Assembly: GCA_018350325.1 (NCBI GenBank)
Contig: JAEVLN010000016.1
Location: 486,193-550,192 of the forward strand
From: Globodera rostochiensis
Taxonomy: Eukaryota; Nematoda; Chromadorea; Rhabditida; Heteroderidae
Direction of reading: 5' to 3'
DNA length: 64,000 nt
How positions within the stretch are numbered: position 1 is the stretch's first letter; every line of letters begins with the position of its first letter. The notes beneath the pieces are model-generated. The model was not told the origin of the DNA. It ran no database searches and saw nothing but the letters and a program-made list of their open reading frames with translations. Below, in pieces: positions 1 to 11,400 of this stretch. The translations under genes and the position numbers were made by a program.

Positions 1-400
1 GCACATAAAATCTTGAAATATGCGCATAAAATATGCACCAAAAATTCCAAAATATGCACATAAAAGAAAAAAATATGCACATAAATTTTTCAAATCCTAT
101 ATAAAATTCGCCAAATCACGAAAAGTCAATTTTTAGGGGTACATTTTTGAAAAAGTCAATTTTAGGGGTGTGTTTTTTGAAAATTTTGAAAAAGTCAATT
201 TTAGGGGGTGTGTTTTTTGAAAATTTTGAAAAAGTCGATCTTTAGGGGTTATTTTTCGTTTTTATTGCATTTTTGTTAAGGAATTTTTGAAAAATGGCGA
301 AAATGCCAAAATATGCACATAAACAGCGAAATATGCACAAATATGCAAATATGCACATAAATCGCGAAATATGCAAAAATATGCAAAATATGCGATAAGC
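1..400. repeat. Fragment of TATGCACATAAA-rich MITE family
   Basis: AT-rich sequence with many copies of the words AATATGCAC and ATATGCGCATAAAA. It matches closely the left half of the complete hAT-like element at 54218-54798, including the order of the words. The left terminus lies outside the window. No coding potential is seen. Confidence 0.75.
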
Positions 401-479
401 TATTATGTCTCCGTATTTTGGTCCAGTTAATTTTTTAGGTGACCAGTCTTTCGTACGGTGACCAATTTCCATTTTAAAG

Positions 480-910
480 CCGATGACAATTTTCTGGCAC
501 TTCGCCGGTGGGGCGACCGACGGAGCACCAGGATTCGGCTCGCACGATTCGGCGCCGACAAGTTTTTCGTTATAACTTTGTTCAAAGTCAACCAAACCAA
601 ACATTCTTGGTATCATTCGAAAGCATGTAATAAGTAGAAGCTTACAAAGTCAAAGGCTAACCGATTTGTCTTTTCAAAAAAAGGTTATAGGTTTAAAACC
701 TGCGAAAATTGCCATTTTTGTCGTGGTGAACTTTCTTTGTTTAACTCGAATCGGTTAGCTTTTGCCTTTGTAATCTTCTACTTATTACATGTTTTCAAAT
801 GATACCAAGAATGTTTGGTTTGGTTGTTGAACAAAGTTTTAACGAAAAACTTGTCGGCGCCCAATCGTGCCGCGCCGAATCGTGCGCGCCGAATTGCGGG
901 GTACCGGCGC
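480..910. repeat. Foldback (inverted-repeat) element, GCGCCGAATCGTGC family
   Basis: The left arm (about 540-650) carries CGACAAGTTTTTCGTTATAA, then CCAAACATTCTTGGTATCAT. The right arm (about 770-880) is its reverse complement with some divergence. GC-rich short repeats of the type GCGCCGAATCGTGC sit at the outer edge. Related copies occur at about 40080-40180 and 41000-41130, so this is a dispersed family. Confidence 0.75.
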
Positions 911-949
911 TCGAAGTGTTTAAAATGATTTTCTACGCAACTTTATGGG

Positions 950-1030
950 GAAAGGGCCGTTTCGGTCCCGCCGTTTCGGTCCCGACCAGTTCGGTCCCAG
1001 GGTCGTTTCGGTCCCAAACATTTTTCACAT
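950..1030. repeat. Cluster of CGTTTCGGTCCC short repeats
   Basis: Four irregular copies of a GTTTCGGTCCC word within about 70 bp. Similar words (GTTTCGGCCCC, GTTTTGGTCCC) recur at 15370-15400, 41390-41420, 41910-41985 and 48205-48240. They look like subterminal repeats of a non-autonomous element family. Confidence 0.5.
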
Positions 1031-1098
1031 ATACAATACATGTCAAATACATCTGAGCCGTAAAAAACGGCCATTTTTTTATCCCAAACATTTATTAC

Positions 1099-1425
1099 TA
1101 GGGATGGGATTTATATGCTCCAAAAATGGCCAAATATGCACCAAAATATGCCAAAAATGCCGAAATATGCACCAAAAATGCCGAAATATGCACCGAAAAA
1201 TGGCACTTTTAGTACACAAATTTGCTTATACTTAATTTTTTTTTCTTCTTTTAACGCCTAATAAATAGATTTAAAGCTTTTTCGCGTATTATTTTGTCAT
1301 TTTTGGATAGTTGAAAAAGATCGAAAAAATGGACGGTGGTTTTAACCGTCAGGCCAATTTCGCCAGATGGCCATCTCCGCGCCAGCCACTCAAAAATATG
1401 CAAAATGCATATAATCCCATCCCTA
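1099..1425. mobile_element. hAT-like MITE with perfect 8-bp target duplication
   Basis: The element begins TAGGGATGGGATTTATATGC and ends with the near-exact inverse GCATATAATCCCATCCCTA. It is flanked on both sides by TTTATTAC (1091-1098 and 1426-1433). An 8-bp duplication and a TAGGG terminus are typical of the hAT superfamily. It is 327 bp long, encodes nothing recognisable and shares AATATGCACC words with the family at 1-400 and 54218-54798. Confidence 0.85.
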
Positions 1426-1611
1426 TTTATTACATAAAAAGCGGGTCTTTTCCGTTATACGACCCTCTCCCCAAATCTGCTGAAAACATCATATATGGGG
1501 TTTTCAAGGGTGCTGATCACGAATCTGACAATATTTTTAAGATCAAGATTTTAAAAATCTATGCTTTTTATTTTTAACAAAAGCTAAAGACTTAGGGGTT
1601 GTTAGGCTTAC

Positions 1612-1775
1612 GAACGCTAAGCGCAGGGTGGCTTAGGCCTAAGCCTAACGAACCCCAAGCCAGGGTGGCTTAGCCCTAAGCCTAACGAACCCCAAGCCAG
1701 GATGTCTTAGGCCTAAGCCTAACGAACCCCAAGCCAGGGTGGCTTAGGCCTAAGCCTAACGAACCCCTAAGCCTC
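1612..1775. repeat. 37-bp minisatellite with TTAGGC-like motifs
   Basis: About four copies of a unit containing GGCTTAGGCCTAAGCCTAAC followed by GAACCCCAAGCCAGGGT. The unit contains GCCTAAGCCTAA, two copies of the reverse complement of the nematode telomere hexamer TTAGGC. The same motif is found in the loop of the element at 51646-52236 and at about 24541-24602 and 41598-41640. Confidence 0.85.
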
Positions 1776-3101
1776 TTGATGGTAAAAAGAATAATAGCAA
1801 TTTACGACCTCCACTCACTTTATGAAATCATAAGAAAAACGATAAAATGAGTCGACTTTTACCCCAAAGCAATTTTAATTCCGAAACTCACCACTGGCTC
1901 CATTACTTCTATATGGGCACCCGATTCCTAAATTTTACGAAAGATAAAAACAGGAATCGAATGTGAGGGGCTTATTGGGCACCTCAAGCGTCCGTTTCAG
2001 ATTTTCCCATTGATTTGTTGCCTTTCTGACATTCACCGGATCTCCCGGCCTCATCCACGGATTTATTTCGTATTTCACATTGAAATGGGTCGGACGGCAC
2101 ATGAGTAAACGGATTGCTTGCATTATGATGCTTGGCATTTTTGGTTGTTTAGGCGGCAATCTTTAATTACAAATTAACCATTTAATACAAATGTCCGTTG
2201 GGTACGGCTCGTCTTAGGATCGGCGGAATTGAGTGAGTAAGGCAAGAAAAGAAAGTAAACGAACGAAACGACAAACCTAAAATGGTGCATAGGACGAAAG
2301 GTGTCATGCGCACCCATTCATTAATAATAATCATTCATTAATTAATCATCAGACAGACGATGTGCGGTGGTTCGGCCGGCAACGCCATGACCTTCATCTT
2401 TCGATTAATTCTTTCCACATATTACTCCCTAACTCTGTCGCCCACGGCAATACCCACAAACGCCGCTTTTACCTTTCAGTTATTTTTGCAATTCGAAGTG
2501 CGACCGACTCGATTTATCTTTTTTTTTGAGATGACATAACGCCAACTCTCAATGCCATATTTAATTACTATTTCCTGGGTTAAGTTATACTGTAATAAAT
2601 CCTCCCGTTGGTATTTTTGCCAAATATTTTACATTTTTCTTTGTAACTTTTAATAAATCTTATGGAGTTTTTAATAAAAAAGGAAGTATTTTTGGCTGAA
2701 AGAAAGTCTATAGGACTTATAAATTAAAAATCGTCACTCAAACCGGTCATATTTAATTTGTCGACGAAACGTGGCGGCTTGGCATTTTTGACCAAAAATT
2801 CGAAAAATACACTCAAAAAAGATTAATTTCTGGTTGTTTTTGAAAATATAAACATTAAAAAAGAAAGGAAAAATGGCCGCGATAACCACGCTCAAACGGG
2901 GTAGTTGAGAAGGGCCTGATTTGGGTGTTTTTTAGTCCATATTTCGCGATTTTTTGTCCATATACATAAATCTATCCTTATTAATGAATAAATATTATAC
3001 TATTTAAAAAGAAAGGTTCGATATTATCGAAACTGAAGGCATATCAGCAGGTCGCTTGCTGGTAAAAGCAGAGATTCTAATCACAATTCACTGGTGTTCA
3101 G
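1776..3101. other. Non-coding, no gene recognised
   Basis: AT-rich sequence downstream of the minus-strand glycosyltransferase. Short open frames exist, for example around 1935-2159, but show no recognisable protein features. Nothing further is supported. Confidence 0.5.
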
Positions 3102-5919
3102 TCATATGAAGAAATGTGCCGCGTAGTGAGGGAACAGTTCGGTGATCAGAAACCTTTTGATTCCTGGGAAACGGCCGTAGACCCACTCGAAGAGGCCGTG
3201 AATGATGGACATCGCCCAATTCCGACGCCTTTCCCTTCCCTTCCGGTGCCCTCTCTCGTCCGCCGCTCTCGCGACTTCCTCAGTTTTCCTCTCGAGACAT
3301 TGCGCAACCCTTCCAAAGCCTTTCTCATCCTTCCATCCGTCAATTGTATTCACATCCACGAAGAGATGACCTTCTGCACGCATTTTATTGAATTTGTCTC
3401 CGGCATTGTCCCCGCCGTCAAATTGAAATAATGCCGGACGGTCTTCCTTATCGTTGCTACCGTAAGAATGGCGCCAGTTTGAGAGCAATCTGAACGTCGT
3501 TAGGTCAGTTTCGACATGACATCCATCAGCAACCCGGACAAATTAGCACCAGGAACCATTCCCTACCACTTTTTAATCGGGCCAACCTGTATGGGATCTG
3601 AGCACATTTGGTACCATACATGCCGAGAAGACATTGTCGTGCCATTACATTATTGTCGGTGGAAAAATGATTCAGCAAAAAGTGAGAGACCGACTCGAAG
3701 AAGTTGCGAGTCCGAACGGAGGAGCGGACGAAAAAATAGCCACCGGCGATCAGTAAAAGAGTTGAATAACGTTAAATAGTTTACACTTATGATGAGAAGT
3801 TTTCGATGAAAGGCGTAAAAATTCGAACCATTGAGCTGAGCAATCTGCATGGCAACGCGTTTAGTCAGTTTTGAATAAGCCCCGGTAACCAAATCCCGAT
3901 CCAGGGTTTCTTGATCCAGGGCAATCCCGTCCCGGATTTCTCAATCCAGGGCAATCCCGATCCCGGATTTCTCAATCCAGGGCAATCCCGATCCCGGGTT
4001 TCTTGATCCAGGGCAATCCCGATCCCGGGTTTCTCAACCCAGGGCAACCCGATCCCGGGTTTCTTGATCCAGGGCAATCCCGATCCCGGGTTTCTTGATC
4101 TAGGGCAATCCCGATCCCGGGTTTCTTGATCTAGGGCAACCCGATCCCGGGTTTCTCGGTCCCCATTTATTATCGTTCATTCACCCACCCGTCAGTGCCC
4201 TCACTGTCGAAGATCAGATCGGCGCGTCTGTACTCATCCGTATCATTGTCCACATCTAAATTGCCTTCCCCATTCATTCACCTGTTCCTACCCATAATTT
4301 GACAAACCGATCAGTTTGAAAAGGTTTTCCCGCCAAATTGTGTCCGCTTGCACCTTTTCAACAAAATCACTGCAAAAGTCTTTACCCCCCCCCCCCCCCC
4401 TCACCTTCCCTCCCTCCCCCCCCCCCCCTCCCCCCCCTCACCTTCCCTCCCTGCCCCCCCCCCCCCCTCCCACCCCCCTCGCCCCTCTCCCTGCCCCCCT
4501 CCCTCCCCCCTCTCCCTGCGCCCCCCTCCCCCTGCGCCCCCCCTCCCGCTGCGCCCCCCTCCCCCTGCGCCCCCCCTCCCGCTGCGCCCCCCCCCCCTCT
4601 CCCTGCCCCCCCTCCCCCCTCCCCCTGCGCCCCCCCCCTCCCCCTGCGCCCCCCCCCTCCCCCCTCCCCCCTCCCCCCTGCGCCCCCCTCTCCCTGCCCC
4701 CCCTCCCCCTGCGCCCCCCTCTCCCTGCCCCCCTCCCCCTGCGCCCCCCTCTCCCTGCCCCCCTCCCCCCTCCCCCTGCGCCCCCCCCTCCCCCCTCTCC
4801 CTGCCCCCCTCCCCCCTCCCCCTGCGCCCCCCCCCCCCCTCCCCCCTCCCCCCTCCCCCCTGCGCCCCCCTCTCCCTGCCCCCCCTCCCCCTGCGCCCCC
4901 CTCTCCCTGCCCCCCTCCCCCTGCGCCCCCCCCCCCTCCCCCCTCCCCCCTGCGCCCCCCTCTCCCTGCCCCCCTCCCCCCTCCCCCTGCGCCCCCCCCT
5001 CCCCCTTCCCCCCTGCGCCCCCCTCTCCCTGCCCCCCTCCCCCCTCCCCCTGCGCCCCCCCCTCCCCCCTCCCCCCTGCGCCCCCCTCTCCCTGCCCCCC
5101 TCCCCCCTCCCCCTGCGCCCCCCCCCCTCCCCCCTCCCCCCTGCGCCCCCCTCTCCCTGCCCCCCTCCCCCCTCCCCCTGCGCCCCCCCCTCCCCCCTCC
5201 CCCCTGCGCCCCCCTCTCCCTGCCCCCCTCCCCCCTCCCCCCTGCGCCCCCCTCTCCCTGCCCCCCTCCCCCCTCCCCCTGCGCCCCCCCCCCCCCACTT
5301 ACCATCCAGAAGGAATCCACCAACTCAGTTAGGAAGGCGGCTAATTTGGCACGGAAGTACTGAAACAATTGGTAGCGACCATCGCCCGACCCGAATTTGT
5401 CGGTCTGAAAATTTATATGCGCTTTTAGAGTTTTGTGCTGGCGGTCTACCGACCAATGCCTTCAGAGGCCAATGGATAACATTCAAATGGGGGAATGAAT
5501 TTCGCAGAACGATTTCGGAGTTGTGGTCGAACACAACTGCGATTAGACGTTCAGAAGCACCCGGAAAAAGACGCAAATTGCAAATGAAGTTAAGAGTGAT
5601 GTTGAGGGCATGCTGAAGTGATTCGGACACTTTTAACTATTCATTCTATACGCCCCAACTTGGTTAAGGATAAGAATGGCCGGAGAATTGTGGCCTACCC
5701 TTTCGATGACCTAAAAATTGTTTTAGTCATTTATGCCCACGTTTCTTTAATTGCTTCTCTGAACGGCTTCACGTATTCAGCCATTTCCTTGCCCTGCAAA
5801 AGCGCACTTTGCTCGGTAAGAAAGGCCTGGATTTTGTCGATTCGGCAAATTTTTGTGTAGAAGAGGATGGAGAGGAGGAGAAGGAACAGATGGAAGGGAC
5901 GGAAGAGAAGCTGGTGCAT
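3102..5919 (-). CDS. Nucleotide-diphospho-sugar transferase family protein (type II membrane glycosyltransferase)
   Basis: Spliced minus-strand gene. The start (ATG at 5919) opens a short N-terminus followed by a hydrophobic anchor ([19 protein letters not shown]), as in Golgi type II enzymes. Exons then read in order: [10 protein letters not shown] (about 5700-5667); [12 protein letters not shown] through [13 protein letters not shown] to HWPLKAL (about 5604-5450); [20 protein letters not shown] to LVDSFWM (about 5392-5318); [12 protein letters not shown] (about 4345-4310); [12 protein letters not shown] (about 4235-4185); an exon near 3880-3800; [17 protein letters not shown] (about 3655-3580); and a last exon with SNWRHSYG and [14 protein letters not shown], stop at 3102. 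The QADT.WR and D.DSEGT elements fit the nematode-expanded PF03407-type family as I remember it. Donor and substrate cannot be told. Introns hold minisatellites at 4382-5299 and 3885-4165. Family call is from memory and moderately sure; the gene itself is well supported. Confidence 0.72.
3885..4165. repeat. 30-bp minisatellite in glycosyltransferase intron
   Basis: About nine copies of a roughly 30-bp unit with CCCGATCCCGGGTTTCTTGA and TCCAGGGCAAT. It lies between two minus-strand exons of the glycosyltransferase. Unit length and the CTTGAT/CTCAAT word vary between copies. Confidence 0.9.
4382..5299. repeat. C-rich minisatellite (CCCCCTCCCCCTGCGCC) in glycosyltransferase intron
   Basis: About 0.9 kb made of C-tracts broken by single T and by TGCGC. 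It starts a few bases inside the donor side of the exon ending LVDSFWM and ends shortly before the exon beginning VQADT, so it fills almost the whole intron. Long proline-rich and glycine-rich open frames through it are by-products of composition. On the transcribed (minus) strand it is G-rich. Confidence 0.93.
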
Positions 5920-5951
5920 GGAGAATTGGAAGATGGAATTAAGGGGTTGGG

Positions 5952-7137
5952 GGGACGGATTGCATTCAAATTCGCCAGAGGGGACGGATTGCATTCAAAT
6001 TCGCCAGAGGGGACGGATTGCATTCAAATTCGCCAGGGGGGACGGATTGCATTCAAATTCGCCAGAGGGGACGGATTGCATTCAAATTCGCCAGAGGGGA
6101 CGGATTGCATTCAAATTCGCCAGAGGGGACGGATTGCATTCAAATTCGCCAGGGGGGACGGATTGCATTCAAATTCGCCAGAGGGGACGGATTGCATTCA
6201 AATTCGCCAGGGGGGACGGATTGCATTCAAATTCGCCAGAGGGGACGGATTGCATTCAAATTCGCCAGAGGGGACGGATTGCATTCAAATTCGCCAGAGG
6301 GGACGGATTGCATTCAAATTCGCCAGGGGGGACGGATTGCATTCAAATTCGCCAGAGGGGACGGATTGCATTCAAATTCGCCAGGGGGGACGGATTGCAT
6401 TCAAATTCGCCAGAGGGGACGGATTGCATTCAAATTCGCCAGAGGGGACGGATTGCATTCAAATTCGCCAGGGGGGACGGATTGCATTCAAATTCGCCAG
6501 AGGGGACGGATTGCATTCAAATTCGCCAGAGGGGACGGATTGCATTCAAATTCGCCAGAGGGGACGGATTGCATTCAAATTCGCCAGAGGGGACGGATTG
6601 CATTCAAATTAGCCAGAGGGGATGGATTGCATTCAAATTTGCCAGAGGGGACGGATTGCATTCAAATTCGCCAGAGGGGACGGATTGCATTCAAATTCGC
6701 CAGAGGGGACGGATTGCATTCAAATTCGCCAGGGGGGACGGATTGCATTCAAATTCGCCAGAGGGGACGGATTGCATTCAAATTCGCCAGAGGGGACGGA
6801 TTGCATTCAAATTCGCCAGAGGGGACGGATTGCATTCAAATTCGCCAGAGGGGACGGATTGCATTCAAATTCGCCAGGGGGGACGGATTGCATTCAAATT
6901 CGCCAGAGGGGACGGATTGCATTCAAATTCGCCAGGGGGGACGGATTGCATTCAAATTCGCCAGAGGGGACGGATTGCATTCAAATTCGCCAGAGGGGAC
7001 GGATTGCATTCAAATTCGCCAGAGGGGACGGATTGCATTCAAATTCGCCAGAGGGGACGGATTGCATTCAAATTCGCCAGGGGGGACGGATTGCATTCAA
7101 ATTCGCCAGGGGGGACGGATCGCATTCAAATTCGCCA
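5952..7137. repeat. 29-bp minisatellite in a divergent intergenic region
   Basis: About 41 tandem copies of a 29-bp unit (GGACGGATTGCATTCAAATT plus CGCCAGAGG). Copies differ mainly by A or G in GCCAGAGGGG/GCCAGGGGGG; rare variants occur near 6610-6640. It starts about 33 bp upstream of the glycosyltransferase ATG and ends about 120 bp before the ATG of the plus-strand gene at 7257. All three plus frames are open because the unit has no stop and 29 is not a multiple of 3. Confidence 0.95.
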
Positions 7138-7256
7138 TCGGCGGGTAATAAATCGGGTATTTGGGAATCGATCAAGCGGGTTACGTTATGCTCTTATCTT
7201 GTCTCTCGATCATCGGCTATCCCAACCTTTACCCTCCAAACATAAAGCGCTTTTCA

Positions 7257-8175
7257 ATGCTTTTTCTTGACGTTCTATTCCTTCTCTCTTTCCTCAACCC
7301 TTCTATTTATTGTGCCAGAATCGGGAAGAAATTGCCGTCCACCTCCCCTTCTAAAAAATTGGATCTGCCGAAGAGACCGCTGAATGCTTATATCGTTGAG
7401 AATGGGAAACACGCAATGGTGCAAAACAAAAGTATCCAAATTTGGGGAGGAAACGACCCGAAAAACAGTTCCATTACGGTCAAATACCGTAAGTAATCAA
7501 TCAGTCAGTGTCTCGAAATAATTAAGCTTAATCCATTCAGACATTTTGCGTCCCCCATTTGCGATCAAACAGCGCGGTGGCGTAATTCTTCTCGACAACG
7601 GTAACAACGCTGGCTGGTCGATGTTCTTAGTTGAAGAACCCAGACAGCCCCCCCCCCCTCCCCTAAAGGCACTTCTTGGTTGGATTGGCACCGCGGGCGC
7701 CCGTCCATTATACAAATGGTAGCAGCAAGTGGTCATGCTGCAGTGGCGCCGGAGTTGGAATGGGAAACCGACGTCGGAGGACGAGCAATTTTGAAAATTA
7801 TCGAGTGGGAAAAATTGCACAGATTGGTCTTTCTGGGAACGGGCCCCAGAGGTGTCGAACTGATCAATGAGTGGAACGGAATGTGGGATCGAAGGAAAAA
7901 ATCAAACATTATCCGTTTTAAGGGTCACAGCCGATCAGTTGGACGCTTTCGTTCTGCTGAACGGATCCGGAGAGTCATTGCCGAGACTGAGAACGTTCAG
8001 AGAAGACATGGGGAATGGTGAACGCCCGCCGGTCGTAGTTGTAGGGACAACTGTAGTGGATGGTTGGACGGGAGCGAAAACGGTGGAAATGGACTGGGAC
8101 CCGAAGAGTCTGGAGAACGGGCAAAGAGTGGCACAGCTCCTGGTCAACCTCCTGGATTGGGTCCATCCTCGATGA
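7257..8175 (+). CDS. Secreted or lumenal protein, function unknown
   Basis: Start chosen at the ATG that opens a clear signal peptide (MLFLDVLFLLSFLNPSIYC). The first exon continues through KRPLNAYIVENGKHAMVQNK to SSITVKY (about 7495). Plausible following exons contain RPPFAIKQRGGVILLDNGNN (about 7540-7630), then VGGRAILKIIEWEKLHRLVF and GTGPRGVELINEWNGM (up to about 7882). A 47-nt intron (GT...TTTTAAG) joins this to VTADQLDAFVLLNGSGE and a final exon ending LLVNLLDWVHPR, stop at 8173-8175. A poly-C tract at 7647-7660 sits in an intron. Exon frames join cleanly at the last junction, which supports a real gene. I do not recognise the family. It is divergently arranged from the glycosyltransferase across the 29-bp minisatellite and convergent with the RIM gene. 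Confidence 0.55.
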
Positions 8176-8442
8176 AGAACGTGGACAAATCAATCTTGTT
8201 TGGCCATCATAATTAGCATCACTTGTGAAAATTTGATGAAAAGAATTAAGCGATTGAAATTGGGTGGTAATGGCAAAAGTGATCAGAATGGGAGGAAAAT
8301 GGACGGCGATATTGCAAGATGAAAAGAATCGTGCAAATTACGCCGATCGTGTGGTGTGATGGTACCGGTCGCTTGGGCTGATTTTAAGACAATGTTCGGT
8401 GATTCACTCGGTTCGGTTTCCTTCCGTTAGGTCGCTCATTAG

Positions 8443-11400
8443 TCAGTTTATGGACACTTCGCTGTTTTTTCGGGACGGTATGCCGGGTGGCTGTACTCCT
8501 CCGTTGAGACTCGAACTTTGGAACAGCTTGAACCAACCCAACATCGGCTCTTTGCTCAACTGCAACTCGTCCAAAGCAATTTGAGCAACTCCCAGGAAAG
8601 ACTTTCGTTCGATACGTCCATAATCGGCCAGAATAGTCAGCTGACAATGCAATTAGAGCGAATGAACGGGCAAAACATGCAAACCGACCTGAAGCATTCT
8701 GTGCCGGGGACCCTCGGCAAACACCAATTTCTGTCGGAATTGAGGCGACGCCGACTTTGTCTTCGTCGATTGTGTTTTAGCCTTGGCCAAGCAGTTCTTC
8801 CCTTCCATCAAGTAAGCCTTTACGTAAATGCCTTAAAGTCAAATTACTTTAAGACTCAAAACTGTTCCTTTCCCCGTCTTCTTACTACCAACCATTTCAC
8901 CCATTCATGCAACCATTACCTGGAACTGTTTTTGTACTTTGTTTGAGTGCGTTCAGCCCTCGTGCCTGCATTACGTCCACCACCATTCCGCTGGGCTCCA
9001 GCGAAAGTGCCGCTTGGAGTTCGCCCATTTGAGCTGACCCAAGTGCTTGTCGTCCGACAACCTGAATGAATGCTATTGCAGTGCCATATAAAAGAAAGAC
9101 TGACTTGGCCAGGGCCCAAATTCTCCACGAAGGAGCCGAGAGGTCGATCAGGTCGAATGGGAAGCCAGCTGAAAGGGAGGGGAAGACAGAATGGAGATGT
9201 TCTCTCAAGGAGCGACTGAAATCCCGGCTACTTGTCGGAACTGTCGGTCGACTCTTGTTTTATGAAGTCTTTGTTTTGTTCGGGCAGTGCCAACGCCTCC
9301 GGAATGCCAACCTCTTCTGACCGTGCAAACCCGAGTCGTTTGTTCCCGTCTTAAGAATGGATGTTCAGTTTTACAAAAACCCAATTTTTGTTTTTTTCTC
9401 TCCCACCGTTCGGTCCGTTACGACCCGGAATCAGTCTGGTCATCAGCGACTTCTTCCGGTCCTTCAGCTCTTTCATCGTCATCTTCTGCTGTGCCGTCCC
9501 ACCTGCTTGTCTCTCCTCCATGGTCATCAACATCTGGTCGTCCAGTTCTTCAATCTCGCCACTCCCTCCGAATCCTCCCCTGTCATTGTTCTCCTCTGTG
9601 GAGCTTTGACCCCCTCCGACGTTCTCATGTTGCTGTTCTCTCAGCCTTTGCAGCTGTTGTTGCCGAAGGATCGTCTTGTTCTGCATGCTCTGTGCCGAAT
9701 TTACGCTCATCAGAGTCTCCACAGACCCATCCGAGCCGTACCCGCCACCGCCCGTTGCTGCCTCCTGTTCTCGCAATTCCTGTTGTCGCGTTGCTCTGCG
9801 AAGTTGCTGCCTTGCCATTGCTCCTCCGCTTCTGTCGCCGTCAGAATAGTCCATTGATTGTTGGTGCTGGTACTGCCTGCCCCGATCCGACGATGACTTG
9901 TGCCGCAATTCCCACTCAGCGATGTTGCGCAATGCAGTCGCCGACTGGGGTCTCCGCTGTCCGCCTTTGTCCCGGTGGTAACGGTGTTCACGCCTCTCCC
10001 GACGGTGTGCCGCGCCAACTCTCCGTCTCTCCATCTCCCACTCCTGCTCCTGATCGGACAAATAGCCGTTCGGGATCCTTTTCCCGCCTCTCATCGTTCG
10101 CTTGGTACTCTCCCATCCGGCGCTGAAAGAGCCCTCCTCTCCATTCCTCGTCCAATCCTCTTGAGGCGTCTCCCAGAAAGCATCGTTGGCAATTGCAAAT
10201 CGCTTATTGCGGGAGTGACTTTCCGCCAAATTATGCGCAGAATGGGAACTCCAGCTGGCAATTCCTCCACCTTCGCGCTCCCAATAGTCAGATACATCTG
10301 AAATTGCATTTGTTCAAATTGATGCTTTTAAATTGTCGGGTTTGACTGGCCATGCGATTGCCCTTCGTTGATCGCGTGTCCTCCTCTTGGGTAACTCATT
10401 TGCGAGCGGCTCCGTTGTGCCATCGGAGGGGTCATCGATGAGTAACGCCTCTGGCGAAGTCGCTTAAGGAACACTGGTGAATGGTATTGGCACATAAGCA
10501 ACCAATCGAATGGAATTGTCGTCGTCCATGTCAGTGAGTGAGTAGACCAAAGGAAGATTGTTTAGGGGAGCATTGGCCAGCTCGATCAGCGTCTCACCGA
10601 GGAAGGAATGCGACTCGTAGGGGTCGAAGTCCCATAAAGTGACCTTCGGGTGGTGCATGGACGGGTCAGGCAGAAAGCGACCCTTCGCTGCAACGCAACC
10701 CCCCCCCCCCGGTGCATGCACGTTCAGTTATGTTTAAATTAGAGAGCCCCCCCCCCCCGGTGCATGCACGTTCAGTTATGTTTAAATTAGAGAGCCCCCC
10801 CCCCCCGGTGCATGCACGTTCAGTTATGTTTAAATTAGAGAGCCCCCCCCCCGGTGCATGCACGTTCAGTTATGTTTAAATTAGAGAGCCCCCCCCCCGG
10901 TGCATGCACGTTCAGTTATGTTTAAATTAGAGAGCCCCCCCCCCCCGGTGCATGCACGTTCAGTTATGTTTAAATTAGAGAGCCCCCCCCGGTGCATGCA
11001 CGTTCAGTTATGTTTAAATTAGAGAGCCCCCCCCCCCGGTGCATGCACGTTCAGTTATGTTTAAATTAGAGAGCCCCCCCCCCGGTGCATGCACGTTCAG
11101 TTATGTTTAAATTAGAGAGCCCCCCCCGGTGCATGCACGTTCAGTTATGTTTAAATTAGAGAGCCCCCCCCCCGGTGCATGCACGTTCAGTTATGTTTAA
11201 ATTAGAGAGCCCCCCCCCCCGGTGCATGCACGTTCAGTTATGTTTAAATTAGAGAGCCCCCCCCCCCCGGTGCATGCACGTTCAGTTATGTTTAAATTAG
11301 AGAGCCCCCCCCCCGGTGCATGCACGTTCAGTTATGTTTAAATTAGAGAGCCCCCCCCGGTGCATGCACGTTCAGTTATGTTTAAATTAGAGAGCCCCCC

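Noticed and set aside
4316..5616. Long proline-rich and glycine-rich open frames (about 290-420 codons) on both strands
   Set aside because: They run through a C-rich minisatellite inside a glycosyltransferase intron and exist in several frames at once.
5809..7270. Repeat-protein frames up to about 467 codons (GRIAFKFARGDGLHSN repeats)
   Set aside because: The 29-bp unit has no plus-strand stop and shifts frame each copy, so all three frames are open. This is composition, not coding.
9287..10126. 279-codon plus-strand Ser/Pro-rich frame
   Set aside because: Antisense shadow of the RIM linker exon, which is supported by DRKKSLMTRLIPGR and C2 domains on both sides.
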